DNA of 64,000 nucleotides. Origin: Aphrophora alni (lineage: Eukaryota > Arthropoda > Insecta > Hemiptera > Aphrophoridae). The stretch is taken from NCBI GenBank assembly GCA_963513935.1, contig OY740767.1, positions 155,440,431 through 155,504,430 on the forward strand, read 5' to 3'. The notes below the pieces were generated by a model, which saw only the letters and a list, made by a program, of their open reading frames with translations, was not told where the DNA came from and ran no database searches. The translations under genes were made by a program, and so were the position numbers. Numbering within the stretch: position 1 is the stretch's first letter; each line of letters opens with the position of its first letter. Positions 1-10,600 of the stretch are shown here, piece by piece.

Positions 1-300
1 AAAAGATTTATATCGAATGAGAATAAGATATCAACCCTAACAGGCTTTAGGCCTTATACTTTAAAGATGAACAACAACACACCAACATTACTTCCACCTC
101 TGTGCTATAAAAACTGGCAAACAATGATGTAAAAAGGTACCCATACTTTATTATTCCAATGAATATGATGTTACTTGATACAATAAAACTCGAACACAAG
201 ATCTCACAAAAATTACGTTTACTTAATGGAAGTAGCATTTATTAAAATGTAGGTTTAGTTTTGTATAAATACGAGGGTTGGTACAGTACTAGGTTAGTTA

Positions 301-1627
301 TACAGTATGCGCCTAAATGAACAGTATTGAAACTGAATCAGCTGTAGCTGCCTTCTCAATCAACTGTGTCAACTTTTGATTGTTTCTACGTCTTTGTGAT
401 TATTATTTCTTTCTTATTTGAGGTTAGTTTTTGCTGACTTGGTGCTAACTACTGCAGAGAAAGCTTTTATCGTAGAGCATTATTTTCGCTCATACTGAAT
501 TGGACGTGCAGGTGGGCCAAGTTTGTCACACACTGAATTACGTTTTCAGGAACATTTTCACAAAAAACCCGCCTTCTAATGCTGTTATTATTAGTTTTGT
601 TCAAAAATTTCAATGAACAGGTAGTGTTGGACACAGTGGAAGGGCTATTCAGGCCCCCCAAATACTGTCTGCACAAATGAAAACCAAGGAAGAGCGTTGC
701 AGCAAGTGTTACAGTCACCGAAAAGAAGCATAAACCGAACATCTTTGAAACTGAATATAAGCAATAGGTCGTTGAGAAGAATGTTTAAAAACAATGGTGG
801 TTTTAACTACAAGATACAAACTAGGCAACCTTTGAACTATATAAACAAAACAGTCAGAGTTCAGTACTGCACTTTAATGTTAGAAATGTGCTATGGAGAA
901 CCTGAGTTTCTGAGTGATGTATGGTTTTCAGACGAATGTCATGTGCACCTTAATGGTTTCATCAACAAGCAGGTAACACGTTTTATTGGGTTTGAATGTC
1001 CTGACAGTGTTGTAGAGAGGCCACAGCATAGTAAGCGTGTAACCATTTGGTGCGATGTGTCGGGAAGAGGTATAATTGGTCCATACTTTGTTGAAGACAA
1101 TAATGGAAATCCTCTTACTGCAAATCAGGATCGATATAGGGTCATTCTTGATAGTTTTGTAGGAGACCTCAGGAGATTTTGTCGTTCCTGAAACCTGTCT
1201 TTTCATTCACAATGGTTCCAGCAAGATGGTGCAACCAACCACACTGCCTTAACCTAGATTGCTTTCATTGAAGAAACTTTTGGCAACCACAAACAAACAC
1301 TTTCCTTACCCAGGACATTCCCCCAAACTTACGCCTACGTCTGGGGAAAGTTGAAAGAGGAGATTTTCCGTGAAGCTAGCTACCATCGTCCAACTACAGG
1401 AAAAAATAACCATGTGTATAAGGAGCATGAAACAACCCCTCTTCACCAAAATGATGCAAAACCTTCAAAAACAGTACGAGTGTTGCCTAAAACTGAACGG
1501 AGGTCATATTGAACATGTTATTACCCAAGTCTAACCGATTTTGCTTCCTTTTACTTCATATATTTTGGTAAAGCTTTGTAAATAAAATCTTACAATTTCA
1601 GTACTGTTTATTTTGGCGCATACTGTA
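301..1627 (+). mobile_element. Degenerate IS630/Tc1-mariner-superfamily transposon (DUF4817-type)
   Basis: The 1,327-bp element has inverted ends sharing TACAGTATGCGCC and then an AAATGAACAGTAxTGAAA-like stretch. It is flanked by GTTAGTTA (293-300) and GTTTAGTTA (1628-1636). A related uninterrupted sequence around 47550-47575 (minus strand) gives an empty site with one copy of GTTAGTTA. The transposase pseudogene inside is described separately. The element sits inside a Penelope pseudo-LTR, so it is the younger insertion of the two. Confidence 0.8.
450..1540 (+). pseudogene. Transposase pseudogene, DUF4817 / DDE superfamily
   Basis: The N-terminal part (about 450-690) reads TAEKAFIVEHYFRSY and later RFQEHF but contains stops. 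The longest open part, 697-1191, holds SDVWFSDECHVHLNGF, VTIWCDVSGRGIIGPYF and NQDRYRVIL, which are typical of insect DDE_3 transposases with a DUF4817 N-terminus. After 1191 the frame changes. FQQDGATNHTA (about 1209-1245) and WGKLKEEIFRE (about 1335-1370) follow in broken frames. Stops and frameshifts make the gene inactive. The first catalytic Asp (SDE) and the second (QDG) are still visible; the third was not located. Confidence 0.8.
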
Positions 1628-1653
1628 GTTTAGTTATTGTAGCTCATGTATCA

Positions 1654-1687
1654 CCGACGATGACGCTTTGTCGTTGAAACGCGTTTA
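1654..1687 (+). ncRNA. Hammerhead-ribozyme-like motif in Penelope pseudo-LTR (family B)
   Basis: The order is CCGACGA (consensus CUGANGA), a possible stem-loop made of GAC and GUC around GCUUU, then GUUGAAAC and a short ACG/CGU stem III ending in U. It matches the hammerhead layout of box I, stem II, GAAA, short stem III and cleavage base. The second base of box I is C instead of U, so activity is doubtful. The related copy near 47515-47541 is more degraded. Confidence 0.4.
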
Positions 1688-1875
1688 AGTAAATGTAATT
1701 TTTGTGAGATCTTGTGTTGGAGTTTTATTCTATCTAATATTATCTCATAAGTCAAGCTCAATATTTATTTATATGTTACATGATTGTAAATTAATTAATA
1801 AAATATAACGGTTTGAATTTATAAACTTAAGAACTACTATCCATTACAAGCTCACAAAGCCTAAATTATGTACGT

Positions 1876-1876
<1 letters not shown>

Positions 1877-1943
<67 letters not shown>
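1877..1943. repeat. (TA)n microsatellite, interrupted once
   Basis: Two runs of TA dinucleotides are separated by a short CTG interruption. A poly-T run follows at about 1961-1977. Confidence 0.95.
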
Positions 1944-1946
<3 letters not shown>

Positions 1947-1977
1947 CCTGAACAGATGATTTTTTTTTTTTTTTTTA

Positions 1978-3389
1978 TTTGTTCATTTTATTGTATTGTT
2001 TTGTATTATCTCTATATCATCTCTAATTAATTATCATACACTATTTATTATTGATTTATTACAACATTTTGTTTACAAATTTAATTATTCCATATAAATT
2101 ATATTTTATTAGTAGCTAAAATGGAAATGAAAGAAGACCTAAAAACCAATATTTTGTAAAAAATTTTGAAATTAATATTCTTTAACGATTCAATAACTTT
2201 CTTTAGTTGAAAATAATCACACATGAAATACAAAAGATCCATAGTAACATACTTTTTTTTACTCTACTAATCAGGCCTATAAAATTTTAATTAATAATAA
2301 AAATTATAAATTACCGTAATATAATTTCCTGCCTTTCTTCCATGACAATAGATTAGGCCTATTGACATACATTATTTACACTGCACTTGACACTGCAATG
2401 GTACTGCAATCAAGCAGTGAGGGAAGATAAGGAAACCTTACAACAGAGAGAGAGAGGGGGGGACAAACAGGTAAGATCGCTGAAAGCTGTTTAGTTCAAT
2501 AACCATAGTAAAGCACTGTCACAATGTCATTACAGATAACCATACACCTGATAAGGAGTTTTATTATTATTTTCCTAGTTTAGTTTCTTGTTTTGAAACT
2601 TCCTCATTTAATTATAACTATCTATAATACATTTACAGAAATATTTCATTCGATAATCAAAAGTTTTACATTTTTACAATATAGATGAGTGGTAATAATG
2701 CAATTAATAGAAATTGTTTACATTTGTTTGAGAAACAATGTAAATATTACCTCAGATTTATATTAATAATTTGTTGAAATTAGCTGTTCAAATAATTAAC
2801 ATCGAGTTAAACTTTGTTATATTGATATTTCAAACATTTAAAAGATAAGAGGGATTTCTTTAAAGTGGACAATTATAGAATTACTTTAATATTACTTTAA
2901 TAATGCTTTCATTTTCTCTCCAAGTATTTTAAAGTAGGTTTTTTCAAACTTTTGAATGATGAATAAATTTTCCTATCCAACTTATAGGGAAACATATCTT
3001 GTCCAATTCCATGGTGTAGAGATAATTAAAATGTGGGGTTGAAAATGCTTGTACGTTCAACAGTAAGCAAACGTAATACTTAGAAAATTGAGATTACACA
3101 GTAAGGAATGAATTGCAAGTGATAATGTTAAAATTTGTGTGTCTTTAAAAAAATTGTAATAATCAACATAAATGTTGACCTAATTGTTAATTTATTAATA
3201 ATATATTTTACAAATGGAAATTGGCTCAAGCTTTAAGTTGAGTGTGTTGCATAAACTATAAATGTAACATGTTTAATTGCAATATGCCAGTTGTTTGTTT
3301 AATATTTTGTTAGTATTTATACTATAAGTTAGATTTTTAAATGTTGGTTTTTGAAGGAAAACTGGTTTGAATTATTCAAAATATATGTA
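1978..3389. other. AT-rich stretch without recognisable genes
   Basis: I see no convincing exon, RNA gene or element end here. A short GA-rich tract lies near 2445-2461. Confidence 0.6.
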
Positions 3390-3946
3390 CAGTAGAATCC
3401 CAGTAATTTGAGTGTTGAGGCACTGCCCCTACCTTTTCTGCCATTCCTGATTCATCATAGTTGCCCACGCAGCGTTATCATTTAAAAATAAAATCAGTGA
3501 CAGGCTGACTGTTATAGCAAACAATACACAGTGTGTGTGTGTGTGTGTGTGTTATTACTTACCTATTTGTGTGTTGGAGTATGAAATGTCTACAAAAACT
3601 GTACCAGTGGTATTATGCACAAAAGGTTTAACAGCACTACATGATAATCGGAAACTATGTCCACTGATATCATACTTTTTAGAAGATGGCACGACATTGC
3701 TGATAAAAAGCTAAGTTCTATTTTTAACAAAAAACTGGATAATTTCTTTTAAATTAAAATTCTTGTTTCTTTTAAAACTTAGTAATATCCCGTATATGAC
3801 TAAACTTAATAACCCATATATGTATTATATGCTTAACTATTTCTTGTATTCATTAAATATTTATTTAAACATTACCCTTTGTTCTTATTTCCATGTAATC
3901 CGAGGTAGCCGCAACCCCAACAAACTCAAATTACAAGACTCTACTG
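3390..3946. mobile_element. Pogo/Tigger-like MITE
   Basis: The left end begins CAGTAGAATCCCAGTAATTT and the reverse complement of the right end begins CAGTAGAGTCTTGTAATTTG; both continue with a GT-rich stretch. CAGTAGA starts are typical of pogo/Tigger terminal repeats. The left flank has the expected TA; the right flank reads AA, probably a mutated target duplication. The 557-bp interior has no transposase, so this is a non-autonomous copy. It contains a GT microsatellite at about 3529-3551. Confidence 0.6.
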
Positions 3947-4915
3947 AATATTTATTTTTAGTGTCAAGGAAAACTTATATAACTAACGTAGATGTTTAGG
4001 GTTGGAACTCATAATGCTAAATTATGTTTAGTTCTCTATCTATGATTATTCTTGAAAGAAGCCGCCAATGAAGTGCTGTTTATTAAAGTTGGCAATACTA
4101 CTAACATTCGTTTGACCAATATTTGATTTTTAAAACTATCACGTTTGAGATAATTTATATATCATCTATGTCGACCGCTTTTTTCGATTTACAACTTCTG
4201 TCTCTGTATTTTTGAATGAGATAGCGACTAATATATTACGTTTGGGTGAACGAAAAAAATACAATATTTATTTCTCGAAATGCTATTTACAGTAAGTCTA
4301 TATCATGACAATAATGTACCTATTGTGTATAGTGTTAAAAACTAATACTATATATCTATATTAAATTGTTTGTATTTAGGTAACAATAAAAGTAAGTTAC
4401 CTGTACGGTTCATTCCAAAAACATGTTTAACAATGACAATGTCCATAGCTTACACAGTTCTTAACATTTATTACAACACACAAAGCTGATAGCAACTATC
4501 ATTTAAAACCAATAATTATCCATAATAATAATAATTATTATCCAGTTTGTGACAACTAAACACAAGTCATTAATTAATAAAGTCAACCATCTTTGTATTT
4601 AATTTAATGTATCAATAACAGCCAATACACCACTTCATTCACATAAATGTATCAATTCTCAAAATGTACATATTTAAGTATCCTGTAACTTAAGCCTACA
4701 ACAGTATACCTATATTTGCCATGGAGTTTTAGCATCTACTGAAACATTTCGGGTTATTCCCTCTACCAGCTTCTGTCACTCTTTCAATTCAAGTAGGTGG
4801 TCAGTATAGTGATAGTAATGTACATAAAAAAGATGTATTGGTACTAATAAACAACAAACAACAATTTTTTTATTATTTTTTTTATTTATTTTATTTTATT
4901 TATTTATTTTTTTTT
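3947..4915. other. AT-rich stretch without recognisable genes
   Basis: No gene or element end is recognised. It finishes in a T/A-rich low-complexity run (about 4865-4919) that borders the Penelope-like element. Confidence 0.55.
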
Positions 4916-6470
4916 TTTACCATTACTGTTGCGACCGATGGTTCTTGGTGGAATTCCATGTTTAAAGATAATAAAACACAATTATTTATTTTGTATATCC
5001 ACTTATAATTAGTCTAGCCGACCAATGGTTTCGCCTGTTAAGGCATTGACGAGGCTGTATTACAGACTGAAGAAAAAAGACAAAAACAGAAAACCTTAAA
5101 ACTAGAGGGTGGGAGTTAGGATACAATGAATGGAAGGTTAGGGAAATACCCGGCCTGGGCAATGACCATAGGAACAATACATATTGGGAAAACCAGTTGA
5201 TTGTTCTAAGTACAAATAACTTTTAAAGGTTTTACTAATGGAGAGTTATAAAAATCTAATTGGTCATTTAAAACTAAATTAGGGTTACAGTATCTTATTC
5301 TTTTAATTTCTAAGCTCTCCAAAGCATTAAATTTCCTACCTTTATTATCAAAATGTAATATTTTAAAATCTACACTCGAATTAAAATCAGACACTTGATG
5401 TATTCTTAAATGATTTGAAAAACTGGAATCTTCATATCCTAACCGCCAACTTCTTTCATGTTCACTTAATCTAGATTTAAAATTACGACCTGTTTGACCT
5501 ACATAACATGAATTACATATTTTGCAAGTTATCTTATATACACCACTTCTCAACATTTTGTTAATTTTATCTTTAGAATTATTTAAAATCTTACCTAAAC
5601 TATTACTACAATAAAATGCCGGCCTACACTCTGTTTCCCTATTTAAAATATTTCCAACTTTTTGGCTAACATTTCCTAGATAGTTAACTTTCCGCCATTT
5701 AGCGCTATTTTTAACTGAAGTTGGAAAAATAAGTTGCCTTGCATTCATCTTAAGTTTTTTCTTTAGCATTTTATTAATAATATTTACATCATATTCATTA
5801 TTAACAGCTATTTGTTTAATGCAACTTAGTTCTTTATTGAAATCAGAGTCAGACATTGGAACTTTGATGAGGCGATACAACATACAATGGAAAGCTGCCA
5901 ATTTATGATTTAAAGGGTGCCGAGATGAAGCATGAATAATGTTATCTGTGAAAGTTTGTTTTCTAAAAACACTAAAGTTGTGTTTACCATTTTCAATTTT
6001 TATATTTAAGTCTAAGAAATTAATTTGATCTTGTTCTCCAACTTCCATGGTAAATTGTATCGCATCGTCAATTGAGTTCAGGTACTTATAAAATAATTGA
6101 AGTTGGCGGTTAGAGCCATCAAAGAGACAAATTACATCATCAACATAACGATACCAATAAATAATAACTGATTTAAATGGGTTATTGTTAATTATTTTGT
6201 TTTCAAAATTGTCCATAAAAATTTCTGCCAACAGTGGTGACAATGGGGACCCCATAGCCAAACCATCACATTGAACATAAAATTTATCTTTAAATTGAAA
6301 ATAATTTTGATCTAAGCATACCTCAATTACATCCAAAAGTTCTCTAGCCATTATGGAATCTACTTTGGTTCTATCCATAAGAGATTCTACGCTTTTTAAA
6401 CATTCCTTTCTAGGTATACTGGTAAAAAGATATAGTAATTCCCCGGACCATTTAGAAAAAAGTCAGATGT
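4916..6470 (-). mobile_element. 5'-truncated Penelope-like retroelement (family A)
   Basis: The coding part (RT plus GIY-YIG endonuclease) is followed on the minus strand by a roughly 290-bp 3' region, 5205-4916. That region recurs at 33073-33540, partly as an inverted copy, which defines the family's terminal repeat. The frame is closed by TGA just upstream of the RT motif reading LFTSIP, so the N-terminal RT palm and fingers are missing and the copy is 5' truncated. It lies downstream of GDAP2 exon 5, in the same orientation, probably within the next intron. Confidence 0.85.
5206..6465 (-). pseudogene. Penelope-like reverse transcriptase with GIY-YIG endonuclease (N-truncated)
   Basis: The frame is open from about 6465; its first ATG is at 6378, giving 390 residues. 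Before that ATG, LFTSIPRKECL resembles the RT motif A region. Then come GLAMGSPLSPLLAEIFMD (RT motif), YRYVDDVICLF with the YVDD catalytic pair, and NFLDLNI. The C-terminal third carries GVYKITCKICNSCYVGQTGR and RLSEHERSW, a GIY-YIG nuclease of the Penelope type with the CxxC insertion. The complete enzyme primes reverse transcription at nuclease-cut target DNA. This copy lacks the RT N-terminus and cannot be fully functional, but the remaining 390 codons have no stop, so it is fairly young. Confidence 0.9.
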
Positions 6471-7085
6471 TGAGGGTAAGTCACTTTCCATGCAATCAAC
6501 ACTCAAATTTCAGAATACGAAACATCAGTAACATCGTTTAAACTTGCGTTTATAACATTTGATAACAGAATTAATATTAATTTGACCTAATTGTGAAAAA
6601 AGGTTAAATAAAATGATAAAATAAACAATATATATTTAATGAATGTTAACATAGATTACATACATCGGACATGTTTCTTGAACATTTATAAAATCATAAA
6701 TCAAAAAAGAACACACCAATAAAAACTGGATGGGAATATAAACAACCGATTGCGTTAGATATCTTATGCTAACCAAGTACTGTAAAATAATAGTGCCACA
6801 TCATTCATACAGCTACAGTGATTAAAACAATTCCCCTGAAATTACATGAGATATAAAAACTAAGCAGAAAACATGTACTGTTGGTATAGACGAACGATCG
6901 AAAAGTACTGTACCTTATACCACAGGCCGGGGTGGATTCATGAGAATCTAATCTAGTTGTATGTAACCAATTAAAAGGTCACGCTCTGGCTTCATAAATT
7001 ATACAGTTGTTTCTCAACATCTCAATTTTCTTTATCTTTACTAAAAATAATTATTTCATCAGTCGATATAAAACTCTTTACTCAC
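6471..7085. other. GDAP2 intron 5, start
   Basis: This is AT-rich intron sequence between the exon 5 donor and the Penelope insertion. I found no further exon on the minus strand here. Confidence 0.6.
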
Positions 7086-7337
7086 CATGATGATGTTGAG
7101 GATTGTCTATAATGCGAATTTGTCTATCAGGAAATAACGGTTCACCATTAGGCCCACCAACACCTGTAGATGGGAGCTGTAAAATGGCCGCCCTTTCCTC
7201 ACCAAGACAACGTGGAAAATAGAGAGGCATGAGTACTTCGTAAATACCACTGTCACAAGAATCCACTACCAATACAACTGTTTCTAAGCCTTGAGCACTA
7301 CTGGCTGCTTGATTCTCAAGAAACCTCCGCACGGTCC
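7086..7337 (-). CDS. GDAP2: GDAP2 homologue, coding exon 5, canonical form (end of macro domain and linker)
   Basis: From the acceptor TTTTGTATAG (AG at 7339-7338), the exon encodes TVRRFLENQAASSAQGLE, then a stretch with MPLYFPR and a linker ending in PDRQIRI and HHHG. It stops at a perfect GTGAGT donor at 7085-7080. TVRRFLE, LLPLYFPR and PERQIRI are recognisable GDAP2 motifs, so this copy of the repeated unit is the one that continues into normal sequence. Reading on past the donor meets TAA at once, as expected for an intron. Two further copies of the acceptor and exon start lie immediately upstream (annotated separately), so the true 5' limit of the exon in mRNA is uncertain. Confidence 0.88.
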
Positions 7338-7601
7338 CTATACAAAACAAATAGAGAGGCATGAGTACTTCGTAAATACCACTGTCACAAAAATTCACTA
7401 CCAATACAACTGTTTCTAAGCCTTGAGCACTACTGGCTGCTTGATTCTCAAGAAACCTCCGCACGGTCCCTATACAAAACAAATAGAGAGGCATGAGTAC
7501 TTCGTAAATACCACTGTCACAAAAATTCACTACCAATACAACTGTTTCTAAGCCTTGAGCACTACTGGCTGCTTGATTCTCAAGAAACCTCCACTCGGTC
7601 C
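7338..7601 (-). repeat. Two extra in-frame tandem copies of the exon 5 acceptor plus exon start (132-bp unit)
   Basis: Acceptor-plus-exon starts occur at 7601, 7469 and 7337, exactly 132 bp apart. Each unit holds 14 nt of intron tail (TTTGTTTTGTATAG) and 118 nt of exon. 132 is a multiple of three and the intron tail reads Phe-Cys-Ile-Gly without a stop, so the frame stays open through all three copies. Splicing to 7601, 7469 or 7337 would give proteins with 88, 44 or 0 extra residues. The outermost copy differs (GTEWRF instead of GTVRRF), and the two upstream copies read VVNFCDS where the canonical copy reads VVDSCDS. The copies are otherwise nearly identical, so the duplication is recent or is an assembly error. 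Confidence 0.9.
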
Positions 7602-7920
7602 CTATACAAAACAAATTTTAAATGTCAACATATTTTATTTCACTTCAGTTGTGGACATTTTTTCTAAAATGTAAAGTTGTCGTACAATTGAAGTCAATAT
7701 AAAAACAAAACAAACAAAGGTGCAATGACCTGTATAGTACAACTTCACTTATCCCTTATCCTTTAACAGTCAGTTTCTGTTAACGGACAGTTTATAAAAT
7801 CATCAAAAGATTTAAAATTATCAGGATATTGTGTCTGTACATGCTTTATCCTTCCTCAAGTACTAGCACTCTGACAAGTAACAGGATATTGTTTTAACTT
7901 CCCACATTTACTTATTATAG

Positions 7921-8400
7921 GGAAAGTTATATGACGAGTCAAAAAATCAATGTTGACTTTTTTTGCTGATATATCAGTTTTGAAATACGCTGAGTTAAAA
8001 AGTGGTTTTTGGAATGTCTATCTATCTGTCGTCTGTTGTAAGTGTAGTGTTTGATGTCTGTGTTTGTCATCAGTTTGTATCTGTATTAAATGCAGTGTGT
8101 TACAACCTGAACATGTAGACTGATTTTAATCAAATTTGGTATGTTGGTATTTTTACCCATATCACGGGATATTTACTCTCATTTTTTATTAACTTAAAAT
8201 TTGGGTTTAGCTGGCATAAGGAATAAACACTAAATTACGATTTTCTCAAAATTGGCCCTAACAATTTTGATAAAATGTAGCCCTAAGGACACAAACAAAA
8301 CATAATGCTCACCATATCTCATAAAATGCCGGTTTATAAATTATCAGTAAAAAACTAAAAATCATTCATGGAGCTGTTATAAAATACTTTCCTTTGTATA
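7921..8400 (+). repeat. Dispersed repeat family R, copy 1
   Basis: The copy starts near a GGAAAGTTATATGACGAG stretch, then GATATATCAGTTTTGAAAT, and continues through a segment like TTTTAATCAAATTTGGTAT. Related order and wording recur at 44571, 46466, 49545, 52966 and 61741, and inverted at 62805-63460. It has no open reading frame. It lies in GDAP2 intron 4. Confidence 0.65.
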
Positions 8401-8646
8401 ATAATAAATACTTTTTGTTGTTGATGTTGTTTAATAATATCTTAATTCAAATGTGATGATTAGGCTAATGATACAATTTGATACATTGATACTGTGTTTG
8501 CAAAATTGCAAGTAAGAAAATATTAAAATTCAGAAATGATTGGCAAAATACAAAAGTTCAGTTATTTTGAAATGAAAGAATTTATTTGTTACTAAAATTA
8601 AATTAATTTTTTACAGTCTAAATTTAGCTCAAAACAGTTTATTTAA

Positions 8647-10306
8647 CCCTGAACGGTTATTCGACCCCGAATCGACCCAGCGGTCGGTCCATAACTAGTC
8701 TGCATGTCTATAAAACACATATTTTGCCATTCAACGTTACGCCTACTTAAAATTGTCCGATCGCAATAAATAAAATACCGTTGGAAAGCTAATGTTCCGT
8801 AGATGCATAATCATGCAAAAAAAATACCACAAAACGTTATAAATAATATTCCAAAAATTGGTGAAGTTCGCATATTTTTGATGCGTAAAATCGTAGATTT
8901 GAACTCTGCGCCTTTTCGTTAGCGCGACGCCATTTTCCCCGATATAATTACAACTCTTATTTTTCTGTCATTTATTTCAACTAAAACACTGTTCTATAGA
9001 TCACATGTTTCTCTTTCCAACCGTAGATTACAAATTTTTCTGCGTCTCATAGATCCAGAGATATTCCTACTTGAACGTAGAACAAACTTGACGAGAAGAA
9101 ATTTGGTTGGCATTAGGTTTGCATTTCTCTTTGGTTTCTAATATTATATTTCTTATATTTCTTTACACTAAGTTGTAGGGGAAATTCCATTCTATAAGTT
9201 GGTACCACTCGACATAGGGCAAAAACTTACTAAGAGGCTTGTTTTTTATCTCGAAATGTAGCAAATGTGTGACGTAAATACTATAATATTAGGCGTAGCA
9301 CATATTGGTTTTGGGATTAGATTTTTGTTATTTTGAAGGTTTGTGTATACAAATTGTATATAAATTGTGTATACAAGTTACAATATATGTGTTTTTATAT
9401 CTAAAGCTTATGTTTTTGAGTGATAGTTTGGTTTTTGAACGTTCTTATTTGCGATAACCTAGGCCGGTAAAGGTAAGTTTAGGCTATATGCAAATTGTCT
9501 TATATATAGTGTTTTATATGATTATAAAAGTGAATATGTGTGTTATTCTTTGTAAAGTATATATTTTCTTAGTTAAATCTAAAGGTTTTGTTTTTGATCT
9601 ATCTTCAAATTGGTACTAGTGAGTCTAAATTGTGGAGGTTACAAACCTAACCTCACTTGTAAAAGTTACCTTTTTAGGGAAAATCGGTATTTTTATTTAG
9701 AAAATGTAACATATTATTTTTTCCCCCTAAATATATTCACAAATATATGACAAATCTCAAGAAATGGTTGAAAAAAATCCTAAAAATCTATTAGTATGTT
9801 ATTCATTACCATTTTTGTGAAATTTCTGCTCCATTACTCTTCGATTTTTTGGTATTTGACCAAAAAACACCAAATGTGATACATCTAACTTTTTTTTTCA
9901 CTACACACCTACATTCTATGCACCTTTCTGAACATAATGAGATATAGAACTTTTGTATAAGATAAATATTACTATTTTTTGTTTTTTTGATAATATAACA
10001 AATTTTTTTTTTCCCCCCTAAATATATTCAAAAATATTACACAAAACTTTTGTATATCTTAGAAAAAGGTAGTAAGCTATTGATTTTGGAATATACAGGT
10101 TTTTCCTGAAAATTGGTAACTTCGTTTTTGACATGTAACATACTTACTCCAAAACCGTTTCAAAAAAATTTTTTTTTATTGCATAGATGGATTTTATGCA
10201 TCTTTCTGAGAAAAATGATATCTTATAAGTTAGGTTTTGTATAGAAATAATATATTTAATTAATTTTTTAACAAACGAAGAAATTTAACATGCGACCATT
10301 GGAGGG
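8647..10306. mobile_element. Non-autonomous piggyBac-like element
   Basis: A TTAA at 8643-8646 is followed by CCCTGAACGGTTATTCG. The other end reads CGACCATTGGAGGG followed by TTAA at 10307-10310. TTAA target duplication with CCCT...AGGG ends is the hallmark of piggyBac-type transposons. The inverted repeat beyond CCCT is imperfect. The 1,660-bp interior has no transposase frame. It lies in GDAP2 intron 4. Confidence 0.65.
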
Positions 10307-10342
10307 TTAATGGATTTCTAAATTCCGTAACGCTTCCATAAA

Positions 10343-10600
10343 ATATTATTTCCCAAACTCTACAAAATAAGTGTTAATTTCAGTAATGACCTCCTCATTC
10401 ATTTGATGTGAATCTTTTTCTACCGGATGATTCTTCATGTTTGCAAAGAGAAAGAAGTCGTAAGAGTGAAAATTTGAAGAACAGGATGGATGAGAGAGCC
10501 AATTATTAATAGTACAATTTGACAATTTAGGCCATGACAATTTGCAGACGTGTGAGCTGGTTCATTCTTGTAGTTTAAGAGAATTTTTTCATCACGTCAC
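10343..10600 (-). pseudogene. Mariner-like transposase remnant
   Basis: The minus strand reads LLNYKNEPAHTS, corresponding to the LHHDNAPAHTS motif around the second catalytic Asp (here mutated). In another frame it then reads SYDFFLFANMKNHPVEKD and NEEVITEINTYF, the C-terminal DFFLFP..K motif of mariner transposases. The catalytic Asp of that motif is retained. Frameshifts and missing N-terminal sequence make it a fossil. It abuts the right end of the piggyBac-like element, with about 35 bp between them. Confidence 0.7.

Larger units (their letters stand above)
181..1760 (+). mobile_element. Penelope-like pseudo-LTR (family B) with inverted tail, split by a DNA transposon
   Basis: The plus-strand segments 253-300 and 1637-about 1760 together match the reverse complement of 47425-47605, which adjoins a degenerate Penelope-like element. 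About 46 bp at 181-226 is a near-exact inverted copy of 1687-1733. Penelope-like elements often carry such inverted pseudo-LTR tails. The part 1654-1687 looks like a hammerhead ribozyme. Only the terminal region is present; no RT coding sequence of this copy remains. Confidence 0.65.

Noticed and set aside
4990..5060. Full hammerhead ribozyme in Penelope family A
   Set aside because: GGCGAAACC and TTGGTC with a GCC/GGC stem fit the second half of the core, but the expected CUGANGA before stem II reads CGTCAAT, so I did not call it.
4986..5177. 63-residue minus frame, and a similar one at 33320-33508 (+), as a conserved small protein
   Set aside because: Both lie in the 3' non-coding terminal region of Penelope family A downstream of the RT stop. 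Their similarity is due to the shared element, and they end at different places.
1..7085. CRAL-TRIO exons of GDAP2 to the left of exon 5
   Set aside because: No minus-strand frame here shows the Sec14-domain motifs; the recognisable sequence is transposon-derived, so the exons are probably beyond the window.
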